Source: Oscillospiraceae bacterium
Lineage (GTDB): Bacteria; Bacillota; Clostridia; Oscillospirales; CAG-272
DNA: 64,000 bases
NCBI GenBank assembly: GCA_003343845.1
Contig: QAKK01000018.1
Location: forward strand, 42,262-106,261
Direction: 5' to 3'
Shown here: one piece after another, positions 8,219 to 15,534 of the stretch
Layout of the letters: the number at the start of each line of letters is the position of its first letter
How positions within the stretch are numbered: position 1 is the stretch's first letter
The notes under the pieces: generated by a model
Databases searched by the model: none
Told to the model about the DNA's origin: nothing
The model's input: the letters and a program-made list of their open reading frames with translations, nothing else
Translations under genes and position numbers: made by a program

Positions 8219-9062
8219 ACCTTCGGCGCACGCCGTCTTCTTCGGGGAGACGGCGCGCAGCCTTTACGAGGAAAACGCCGCCGGGACGATCGTCGGCGTT
8301 TTTTCCCATGCGCTCTATGTCTCGGTCGGCAGCGAAATGCTCTCGTTTTACGATGCGGCATACGGCGAAGTGCCGTTCGGCGTCGCGGTGTATGACATTC
8401 TTGCATTCCTCGCGGCGGCAGAACCTGCCGTCGGCGATGCCGTCGCGCTTGCGGACGGAGAGATCCGCATCGGCGGTCGCGCGCTTGCTGTCGATGTGCT
8501 GCTGCCGCCCGTGCGGATCCTGACGCCGCTTGCGCCGCCGGACGAAGGACGGCTTACGCTTGTCGAGGACTATATTGCCGCGCACGGCTCGCCGCGCGGG
8601 ATGCTCGAGCTGATCGGCGCAAATCGCGGGCATGCCGCAGACAGCACTGCGGCGCTTGCCGCGGCGTTTCGCCGCGGCAACGCGGAGGCAGCGACCCTTG
8701 CCGCCGCGCGGCTGCTCGGGCTCGGGCGCGGGCTGACGCCGTCGGGGGATGATTATCTCTGCGGGTTCTTTTCGGCGCTGCTTGCCGCGCGCCGCGCGGG
8801 GATCGCGCTGCCTATGCCGCTGGATGCGGTCATCGGCGCGGTACTTGCCGCCGCACCGGCGCGTACCTCGCCCATCAGCGGCGCGTACCTTGCCGCCGCG
8901 CTCGGCGGGCGGTATTGTACCGTTTACGCCGCTGCGACCGCAGCCTGCCTCGGCGAAGGGAGCTTTGCGCCGTTTGCCGACACGGCGCTGCGGATGGGCG
9001 CGTCCAGCGGCACGGATACGCTCTGCGGCGCGCTTGCCGCCGCAAAGCTGCTGGCGAAATAA
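8196..9062 (+). CDS. DUF2877 (AllH-like) domain protein
   Basis: A 288-residue protein with the DUF2877 signature near residues 180-190 (LGRGLTPSGDDYLCGF) and C-terminal GASSGTDTLCGALAAAKLL. DUF2877 includes AllH, a subunit associated with oxamate carbamoyltransferase in allantoin catabolism; none of the other allantoin or fdrA genes lie here. The start overlaps the upstream kinase by 23 bases and a terminator follows, so the two proteins form a compact two-gene operon. A joint role in handling a carbamoyl or acyl phosphate is plausible but is inference only. Confidence 0.78.
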   Translation: MSTARTDRPSAHAVFFGETARSLYEENAAGTIVGVFSHALYVSVGSEMLSFYDAAYGEVPFGVAVYDILAFLAAAEPAVGDAVALADGEIRIGGRALAVDVLLPPVRILTPLAPPDEGRLTLVEDYIAAHGSPRGMLELIGANRGHAADSTAALAAAFRRGNAEAATLAAARLLGLGRGLTPSGDDYLCGFFSALLAARRAGIALPMPLDAVIGAVLAAAPARTSPISGAYLAAALGGRYCTVYAAATAACLGEGSFAPFADTALRMGASSGTDTLCGALAAAKLLAK

Positions 9063-9074
9063 AGAGAATAAACG

Positions 9075-9109
9075 AAAGAAGGCTTCCCACGGGGGGAAGC
9101 CTTCTTTCG
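9075..9109. terminator. Terminator after the kinase-DUF2877 operon
   Basis: GAAAGAAGGCTTCCC pairs with GGGAAGCCTTCTTTC around a short loop. Confidence 0.75.
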
Positions 9110-9168
9110 TTGTTTGATTTTGCATTGCCCGCCGATTTTGCCGGCGCGCCCGGCTGGCGCCCGTTTCC

Positions 9169-9302
9169 GCTTTGTACAGGCGGGCGATTCACGAATCGCC
9201 CCTACAGGGCTGCGGAAAGTCTCCGAAATCCGGTAAGGGTCAGCGCCTCGACGGTCTGCCCCGCCGCGGTATAAATAGGTTGCCGAGGCGCTGGCCCTGC
9301 TC
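9169..9302. repeat. Composite dispersed repeats including a long imperfect hairpin
   Basis: A GCGGGCGATTC/GAATCGCCC palindrome with CCCTACAG (about 9179-9208) is followed by AGGGTCAGCGCCTCG (from about 9236) pairing with CGAGGCGCTGGCCCT (to about 9299). Similar GGGTCGTCGAGGCGCCGACCC and GGGTCGCCGAGACGCC pieces occur at about 41763 and 44157. Confidence 0.55.
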
Positions 9303-9330
9303 TACGGGGGTTTGAAAGCTCTTTCCGCGT

Positions 9331-9573
9331 TCAGCCGACGACCTCGTACATTTCGGCGGCGTCTGCCTTCTTTGTGCTCTCGCGCACGTCGGTGACGCGC
9401 ACGCGCAGCGTCTTCTCGCCGAACGTGATCTCGATCACGTCGCCGACCTTGACGTCATAGGACGCCTTGACAACCCTGCCGTTCACACTGATATGCGCCG
9501 CGTCGCAGGCATCGTTTGCCACGGTGCGCCGCTTGATGAGGCGGGACACCTTCAGGAATTTATCAATACGCAT
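9331..9573 (-). CDS. rqcP: S4-domain RNA-binding protein RqcP (YabO/HslR-like)
   Basis: An 80-residue S4-domain protein (MRIDKFLKVSRLIKRRTVAN, then ISVNGRVVKASYDVKVGD). In Firmicutes this short S4 protein acts with RqcH in ribosome-associated quality control, stabilising the P-site tRNA on stalled 50S subunits. ATG 9573 is chosen because GAAAGGA sits just upstream and the S4 domain begins there. It is last in a minus-strand group with flippase, mazG and hup, the same order as B. subtilis yabM-yabN-hup/yabO regions. Confidence 0.9.
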   Translation of the reverse strand: MRIDKFLKVSRLIKRRTVANDACDAAHISVNGRVVKASYDVKVGDVIEITFGEKTLRVRVTDVRESTKKADAAEMYEVVG

Positions 9574-9632
9574 GTTATCCTTTCTCATGAAAAAGGGCTG
9601 CACGACCGTGCAACCCTTTTCTGTTTTGTCAA

Positions 9633-9908
9633 TTACTTGTTAACGCTGTCCTTGAACGCCTTGCCTGCGGAGAATGCAGGATACTTGGAAGCAGCAATCT
9701 TGATGGTCTTGCCGGTTCTGGGGTTTCTGCCCTCGCGTGCTGCACGGGTCTTGGTCTCAAACGTGCCGAAGCCAACGAGCTGAACCTTCTCACCCTTTGC
9801 GAGTGCGCCCTCGATTGCGCCGATGAATGCGCCGACAGCTGCCTCTGCGTCCTTCTTCTTGAGACCGGTTTCCTTTGCGATTGCTTCGATAAGTTCTGTC
9901 TTGTTCAT
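9633..9908 (-). CDS. hup: HU family DNA-binding protein
   Basis: A 91-residue nucleoid protein that binds and bends DNA as a dimer. N-terminal helices MNKTELIEAIAKETGLKKKD lead to the dimer core, then VQLVGFGTFETKTRAAREG and the beta-arm GRNPRTGKTIKI with the tip proline, and the conserved C-terminus PAFSAGKAFKD. All typical positions and the normal length of about 90 are present. It lies between mazG and rqcP on the same strand. Confidence 0.97.
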   Translation of the reverse strand: MNKTELIEAIAKETGLKKKDAEAAVGAFIGAIEGALAKGEKVQLVGFGTFETKTRAAREGRNPRTGKTIKIAASKYPAFSAGKAFKDSVNK

Positions 9909-10041
9909 GGTTGTTTTCTATCCTTTCAGAGAAAAATTAAAAGTCAAGATTGTTGCATTTTCCTTTGCTGTTCATATTCTACCATGCAGAGCGCCTGTTT
10001 TCAAGTATTTTTTCAAAAAAAGGCGTCAAATCTCCGTTTTT

Positions 10042-10854
10042 TTAGGTATTTTCACCATTTCGGTTCGCTTTTACCCGATCCCAGTAGGTGTCCAGCACCG
10101 AAAGCGGCAAATCTTCCATCCGTTTGCCGTCCGCGCGCACGGCATCCTCCACCGCCGCAAAGCGGTCGATGAACTTGTCGGTCGCGTCGGAAAGCGCCCG
10201 TTCCGGATCAACGCCGCACTTGCGCGCCACATTGACGGCGGCAAACAGGAGGTCGCCGACCTCCTCGGCGCGGGTCGCGTCGGTCGCGGTCAGCACCTCG
10301 TTTGTCTCCTCGGCGATCTTCACCGCCGCATCGGCGGCGGTGGCAAAGTCAAAGCCGACCTTCGCCGCGCGCTTGCCCACCTTCTCGGCGCGCATCAGCG
10401 CGGGCAGCGGACGCGGCACGCTGCGCATGGAAGCCGTCACCGTGTCGCGGTGTTTTTCCTTCGCCTTGAGCTTATCCCAGTTGTCCAGCACCGTCTCCGC
10501 AGTCTCCGCCGTTGTGTCCGCGAAAATATGCGGGTGGCGGTAGATCAGCTTCTTCACGATACCATCGGTCACGTCGTCGATGGTGAAGCGCCCCGCCTCG
10601 CGCTCGATCTGGGTGTGGAAGACGACCTGCAGCAGCACGTCGCCCAGCTCCTCACAGAGCAGGTGCGCGTCCTTCGTGTCGATCGCCTCGACGACCTCAT
10701 AGGTCTCCTCAATGAAATTTTTGCGGATGCTCTCGTGCGTCTGCTCCCTGTCCCAGGGGCAGCCGCCCTCGCCGCGCAGGATCTCCATCACGCGGCAGAG
10801 ATCGGCAAAGTCGTATTTCGCCTTGCCGAGCAGTTCTTTTGCTTTTTCGTTCAT
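10042..10854 (-). CDS. mazG: MazG nucleoside triphosphate pyrophosphohydrolase
   Basis: Predicted to hydrolyse (d)NTPs to NMP and pyrophosphate, a house-cleaning or stress role. The 270-residue protein has GGCPWDREQTHESIRKNF and the metal-binding EETYEVVEAI...EELGDVLLQV motif of the first MazG domain. A second weaker MazG-like segment (EETNEVLTA...EEVGDLLFAAVN) follows, the tandem arrangement usual for E. coli MazG. AAGGAAC precedes the ATG. It lies 51 bases downstream of the flippase gene on the same strand. Confidence 0.95.
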   Translation of the reverse strand: MNEKAKELLGKAKYDFADLCRVMEILRGEGGCPWDREQTHESIRKNFIEETYEVVEAIDTKDAHLLCEELGDVLLQVVFHTQIEREAGRFTIDDVTDGIVKKLIYRHPHIFADTTAETAETVLDNWDKLKAKEKHRDTVTASMRSVPRPLPALMRAEKVGKRAAKVGFDFATAADAAVKIAEETNEVLTATDATRAEEVGDLLFAAVNVARKCGVDPERALSDATDKFIDRFAAVEDAVRADGKRMEDLPLSVLDTYWDRVKANRNGENT

Positions 10855-10905
10855 GTTATGTTCCTTATATATTTATATATCCCGCACCGCAGGCGCATAT
10901 CGCCC

Positions 10906-12561
10906 TTATCCTTTGATCAGATGCGCGCGGTGCAGAATCGCATAGATCTTCTTCCCGCCCGGAATAAACTCGAAGTCCTCCGCGGCAAGGCAGCGGGTGA
11001 GCAGGATACCGAGCACATAGACCAAAACGGCTGCGGCAATGGCAAGGATGGTGTCCAGCCGCTGATGTGCAATGAAGCGTTCGGCAAGCGCGTAGACACC
11101 GACGGCGGCGCCGCCGCAGAGCGCGGCGGAGATAAGCGGCTTGACGAAGACGCCCATCAAATTCGGGCGCAGGTCGGCATAGCGCGCGCAGAAATAGAAG
11201 TTCATAAGAACAACGATGACATAGCAGATGTCGGTGGAGATCGGCGCACCGAACATGCGGATATTCGGATTGCCGATGAGCAGATAGCTGATGACGATCT
11301 TTGCCGCCGCGCCGGTGAGCATGGAGATGAGCGGCAGCACCTCCTTCTTATGCGCCTGCAACACGGAATTGGTGATGGCGAGCATGCTGACGAGGAAGGA
11401 GGAGATCGCCAGTGTGGCAAGGAGCGGCGCCGCCGTGGCGGCGCTGCCGTTCTTGTTTCCGAAAATCATGAGCAGAATCGGCTCGGCAAGTGCCGCCATG
11501 CCGACCGCGCAGGGGATGGACAGGATCGCCGCCACCTTGAGCGAGGAATTCATCGTGCGCTGCAGTCTGCCCTCGTCCTTCTGCACGAGCAGCGCGCTGA
11601 GCATGGGCACGAGCGAATAGCCGATCGGGTAGACCAGAACCGGCGGCAGGTTGAAGAGCGGAACGGCAAGCGTGGTGTAGTTGCCGTAGAGCGCTGCCGC
11701 CGCCGCCTCGGAAAGCCCGCTGTCCTGGAGGCGGCGGGAGACCACCACAAGGTCCACAAGGTTGGCAAGCGACATGACCGACGAGGACAGCGTGACCGGG
11801 ATCGCGATGACGACAAGCTCACGGAGCAGTGTCTTTGTGCGCTCGGTGGGCATGGTGTAGCTGTCGGGCAGCGCATATTCGGCATTGACCGCATCGGTGT
11901 TGTAGAGCAGCTTAGTGATCCAGATGAAGACCATGCCGCAGAAAACACCGATGGTGATGCCGAGAATGGTGTACGCGGCGGTAACATGGAGCGGATCGCC
12001 GCGCGAGATCGACCAGGAGGCAAACAGGATGCCGAGCACCAGCTTGCCGATCGACTCGATCAGCTGCGACACGGCGGTCGGCCACATGATCTGATGCCCT
12101 TGGAAGTAACCGCGGTAAGCGCTGGTGAGGCAAACGAAGAAGAGCGTCGGCGCGATGGCGAGAATACAGAGGTTGGCACGATCGACCTTAATGAGCGAGG
12201 CAAACAGCCCCGAGCCGAGCGCGAGGATCAGCATGCCGACGCTGCCGATGATGAAAAACAGCCACAGCGACAGGCGAAGGATCTTCTTCACCTGATTGAA
12301 GTTGCCCTTGGCGCGGCTCTTGGAGACCAGCACCGACATGGCAACCGGCAGTCCCGCCGTGGAGATCATGTAAAACCAGGTGTAAATGGTATAGGCAGCG
12401 TTGAAATAGCCCATGCCCTCGTCGCCGAGATAGGCATGCAGCGGTATTTTGAAGAGCAGTCCGATGGTCTTGACCAGAATGTTCGAGATCGTGAGGATCA
12501 GCACACCGTTGACGAACATTTTGGTACTTTTCTTCGGCTCGTTGGTTCCTGTGTTGTTCAC
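10906..12561 (-). CDS. MurJ/SpoVB-family polysaccharide or lipid II flippase
   Basis: A 551-residue integral membrane protein of the MOP superfamily with about 14 predicted hydrophobic helices. Family features are GVLILTISNILVKTIGLLFK at the N-terminus and the STAGLPVAMSVLVSKS segment typical of SpoVB/YabM-like transporters. The probable role is flipping lipid-linked cell-wall or exopolysaccharide precursors. The start is GTG 12561 after GAAAGGA. Adjacent mazG, hup and rqcP match the Bacillus yabM neighbourhood; the exact substrate is uncertain. Confidence 0.9.
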   Translation of the reverse strand: MNNTGTNEPKKSTKMFVNGVLILTISNILVKTIGLLFKIPLHAYLGDEGMGYFNAAYTIYTWFYMISTAGLPVAMSVLVSKSRAKGNFNQVKKILRLSLWLFFIIGSVGMLILALGSGLFASLIKVDRANLCILAIAPTLFFVCLTSAYRGYFQGHQIMWPTAVSQLIESIGKLVLGILFASWSISRGDPLHVTAAYTILGITIGVFCGMVFIWITKLLYNTDAVNAEYALPDSYTMPTERTKTLLRELVVIAIPVTLSSSVMSLANLVDLVVVSRRLQDSGLSEAAAAALYGNYTTLAVPLFNLPPVLVYPIGYSLVPMLSALLVQKDEGRLQRTMNSSLKVAAILSIPCAVGMAALAEPILLMIFGNKNGSAATAAPLLATLAISSFLVSMLAITNSVLQAHKKEVLPLISMLTGAAAKIVISYLLIGNPNIRMFGAPISTDICYVIVVLMNFYFCARYADLRPNLMGVFVKPLISAALCGGAAVGVYALAERFIAHQRLDTILAIAAAVLVYVLGILLTRCLAAEDFEFIPGGKKIYAILHRAHLIKG

Positions 12562-12619
12562 GGGGAAATGTCCTTTCAGATAAAAACGTTGTTCAAAGGC
12601 GAAAATGCACCGCGCAATT

Positions 12620-12645
12620 AAGCCTTCCCCCTTGGGGGAAGCCTT
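12620..12645. repeat. Dispersed palindromic repeat, family B
   Basis: GGCTTCCCCC-AA-GGGGGAAGGC palindrome (read on the minus strand). Related copies lie at 17797-17820, 20126-20148, 31318-31339, 44253-44278 and 50201-50222. Here it may also act as a terminator for the uridine-kinase-like gene region. Confidence 0.8.
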
Positions 12646-12654
12646 TAATTTTCT

Positions 12655-13563
12655 TCAGCTTCCGATAAATTCGCGGAAGACGGAATGTTGCGGCACAAAG
12701 GAGGCGGAAATCGGCTCGATCGGTGCGAGCTTTCCCCGCAGAGCCGCCGCGTCGGCGGCGAAACGGCTGCCGACAGGCAGGGTGTCCAGCACCTCGAGGA
12801 CGAACGGCTTGATCACCTGCACCTCATAGGCAAGCGTGGAATCAATGCGCGTCACGTCGGGTGCGACGTTCGGGTAAATATGCGTGTCCTCGTTGTCGAG
12901 CACGCTCTGCCAGACCGCATAGGTGCTCTCGCCGTCGGACGCGCGGAACTTGTAATCCCGCACAAGGCGGCGCAGAAAGCGGATCTCGCGCGGTTCAAAC
13001 ACGATGCCGCCGACGTCGATCGCCGACTCCGGCGAAATGAACAGCGCCTCATACGGACTGCCTGCAAGATAGCGCGTCAGCTCCGGGTACACCGCCTGGA
13101 TGCCCTCAAACAGGAACGCATCGCTCGGCGTGCAGGCGATCTGCCGCATACCGGTGCGCCGCCCCTCGCGGAAGCTGAAGCGCGGCACGCAGGCGACCGG
13201 CTCGTTTGTGATCTCGCGGACAACGGCGGCAAAGCGCGGAATATCCACGGTCTCGGGCGAATCATAGTCGATCTCGCCGTCCCGTGCGCGGCTGCGTGCC
13301 GCCAGCACGTCGCGGTCATAGTAAAAGTCGTCGATCGAAATGGTATGCAGGTGCTTGCCGATGGCGGCAAACTCCAGCTTCAGCATCTCTGCCGTGGTGG
13401 TCTTGCCCGAGCAGGACGGGCCCGCCAGAGTGAGGATGCGCCTGCCGCCCGCCGCAGCCGTGCGGCAGACCGTGCGCAGTCTCTCCTCAAACGCATGCTC
13501 GCTTTCGTCGATGTACGCCCGCATAGCGGCATCGTCCGGCAGCCGGATCTGTGCCTGTTTCAT
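12655..13563 (-). CDS. Uridine-kinase-like P-loop nucleoside kinase
   Basis: A 302-residue protein with Walker A GPSCSGKTTTAE near residues 48-60, then SIDDFYYDRD and a DYDSPETVDIPRF segment as in the uridine kinase/phosphoribulokinase family. It resembles the nucleoside-kinase part of larger Clostridia uridine kinase-like proteins. Start ATG 13563 follows GGAGAAAGC and overlaps the hemZ stop by 4 bases, so translation is coupled to hemZ. A second, canonical uridine kinase gene lies at 58655, so this one may prefer another substrate (inference). Confidence 0.8.
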   Translation of the reverse strand: MKQAQIRLPDDAAMRAYIDESEHAFEERLRTVCRTAAAGGRRILTLAGPSCSGKTTTAEMLKLEFAAIGKHLHTISIDDFYYDRDVLAARSRARDGEIDYDSPETVDIPRFAAVVREITNEPVACVPRFSFREGRRTGMRQIACTPSDAFLFEGIQAVYPELTRYLAGSPYEALFISPESAIDVGGIVFEPREIRFLRRLVRDYKFRASDGESTYAVWQSVLDNEDTHIYPNVAPDVTRIDSTLAYEVQVIKPFVLEVLDTLPVGSRFAADAAALRGKLAPIEPISASFVPQHSVFREFIGS

Positions 13564-15077
13564 GCTTTCTCCTGTTCTCCCGCCCGGAAGAACGCGTGCA
13601 CTTTGTCCGCATAGGACGGAATGCCTGCGTCCCTGTCGCCCGCGCGGAGCTTTTCAATATCTCTTAAATATTCGTATGGATATTTCGGCGCAAATATGCG
13701 CTTCATCCGCGGCGCGCCGCCGGTGTGCTCCACCAGCTTGGTCACGGCGCCCGCGCCGATGCCGAAGATGGAATGCATCTCCTCCATCATGTAAATGTTG
13801 TACATGCAGGCACTGCCCGGCTTGGCATACCCGACGTTTTCGAGGTTGCCGACCGCGTTCTTCTGCCGATACATGTAATAGGGCTTGTACTGTGCACCGG
13901 GCAGGGTCAGCTGCGAATACTGGATGCACTTCGCCGCGCTCTGCACGTCGGGCACAAACGCCGTCCCCTGCTTTTTGCTCATGTCGGCGGCGCGCTTGAA
14001 GCAGAAGGTGTGCACCGTGATGTTGCTCGGATCCAACGCGACGATCTCATCGAGCGTGTGCGAGAAGGTCTTGAAGTCGTCGCCCGGCAAACCGACGATG
14101 AGGTCGGTGTTGATGTCCTTGATGCCGGACGCCGCCGCGATCTCATAGGCGCGGTAGAAGTCCGCCGCCGTGTGGCGCCTGCCGATATTCCCGAGCACCT
14201 CGTCCGAGAGGGTCTGCGGGTTGACGCTGATCCGCGTCACGCCATAGCGCCGCGCAATTTCGAGTTTTTCCGCCGTGATCGTATCGGGTCTGCCCGCCTC
14301 GAGCGTGAATTCCTCGAGCGCCGTGACGTCGGTGCTCTCCGCAACTGCGGCGAGCAGCGTTTCCAGCCCCTGCGCGTCCAGCGTGGTGGGCGTGCCGCCG
14401 CCGATGTAGACCGAGGCAACCGTCTTGCCGAGGTCGCGGATGAGCGCAAAGGTGCTCTTCACGTCCTCAACGAGCAGCGCAAGATAATCATCGAGGATCT
14501 TCAGCATCCGGTGGGACGCGGAGATGAACGAGCAGTAGGCGCAGCGCGTGGGGCAGAACGGGATCGAGATATACACCGAGCAGAGGTCGTCTCCCTTGCC
14601 GCGCGTGAGCTTCAGCTCGGTCTGCGCGACCGAGGTGGCGAGATAGGCTTTCTTGGGGTTTAAGAAATACTCGCCGGTGAGCAGCTTGCGGGTCTTCATC
14701 ACGCCGTAGCCGCTCTCAAGATACTGCGCGGCGACCTTGGCGGGGCGCACACCCGTGAGCAGCCCCCAGGGCGAAATATAGCCGAAAAAGTCCTTCGCCG
14801 CCAGCGTCACGGCGTGCCCCGACGCCATCTTCCGCACGCGGTCGCGCGGGAACAGCTCGGAGAACGGGACAAAGCAGTCCGCCTCGGCACGTTTTTCGCC
14901 GACGCGGATGACGGCGCGGGAATAGATGCCGTCCGCGCGGTCCTCGACAAAGATGTCCACGATCGGGACACCGTCCGCCTCCACCTCGTCCTCGCCGAAT
15001 TTCGAGCCGGGGAAATAAATGAGGCAGAGCGTCTGTGCATAGTAGGGATTGAGATCCCCGTGAATGTGTAGGATCAT
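13560..15077 (-). CDS. hemZ: Coproporphyrinogen dehydrogenase-like radical SAM protein HemZ
   Basis: A 505-residue radical SAM enzyme of the HemN/HemZ type. The cluster motif PFCPTRCAYCSF (CxxxCxxC) lies near residues 172-180, followed by IGGGTPTTL, the glycine-rich SAM region. An N-terminal extension of about 160 residues precedes the radical SAM core, the HemZ layout. In Firmicutes, hemZ follows dtd and relA as here. A strict role in heme synthesis is uncertain because no other heme genes are seen. The gene starts 4 bases after the dtd stop. Confidence 0.92.
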   Translation of the reverse strand: MILHIHGDLNPYYAQTLCLIYFPGSKFGEDEVEADGVPIVDIFVEDRADGIYSRAVIRVGEKRAEADCFVPFSELFPRDRVRKMASGHAVTLAAKDFFGYISPWGLLTGVRPAKVAAQYLESGYGVMKTRKLLTGEYFLNPKKAYLATSVAQTELKLTRGKGDDLCSVYISIPFCPTRCAYCSFISASHRMLKILDDYLALLVEDVKSTFALIRDLGKTVASVYIGGGTPTTLDAQGLETLLAAVAESTDVTALEEFTLEAGRPDTITAEKLEIARRYGVTRISVNPQTLSDEVLGNIGRRHTAADFYRAYEIAAASGIKDINTDLIVGLPGDDFKTFSHTLDEIVALDPSNITVHTFCFKRAADMSKKQGTAFVPDVQSAAKCIQYSQLTLPGAQYKPYYMYRQKNAVGNLENVGYAKPGSACMYNIYMMEEMHSIFGIGAGAVTKLVEHTGGAPRMKRIFAPKYPYEYLRDIEKLRAGDRDAGIPSYADKVHAFFRAGEQEKA

Positions 15078-15081
15078 CGGC

Positions 15082-15534
15082 TCACGCTTTCCACATCGCG
15101 GAATCTGCCACGATCGTCACCGGTCCGTCGCAGACCGTCTCGATCTGCATGTCCGCGCCGAAGACGCCGGTCTCGACCGGAACGCCCGCCGCGCGGAGCG
15201 CGTCGCAGAAGTGCTCGTAGAGCGGGTTTGCGGCCTCGGGCTTTGCCGCGCCGGTGAAGGACGGGCGGTTGCCATGTGAGATGTCCGCCGCGAGCGTGAA
15301 GTTGGACACGGCGAGCACGCTGCCGCCGATGTCGAGCACCGACAGATTCATTTTGTCCGCATCATCGGTGAAAATGCGCATTTTGGAGATTTTGGCGGCA
15401 AGAAGCTCCGCGTCGCGCGCGGTGTCGGTCGGGACAACGCCGACAAGGAGCAGCAGTCCGTGCCCGCATTTGCCCGCAGGCACGCCGTCCGCCGTAACCG
15501 ATGCGCGTTTGACGCGCTGAATAACGATTTTCAT
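15082..15534 (-). CDS. dtd: D-aminoacyl-tRNA deacylase
   Basis: A 150-residue protein that removes D-amino acids from mischarged tRNA. Key motifs are MKIVIQRVKRASV at the N-terminus, SNFTLAADISHGNRPSFTGAA (family SQFTL motif changed to SNFTL) and the GPVTI variant of the NxGPVT motif. The length of about 150 matches the family. The ATG is fixed by the family N-terminus and by the ATGA overlap with the relA stop. Confidence 0.93.
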   Translation of the reverse strand: MKIVIQRVKRASVTADGVPAGKCGHGLLLLVGVVPTDTARDAELLAAKISKMRIFTDDADKMNLSVLDIGGSVLAVSNFTLAADISHGNRPSFTGAAKPEAANPLYEHFCDALRAAGVPVETGVFGADMQIETVCDGPVTIVADSAMWKA

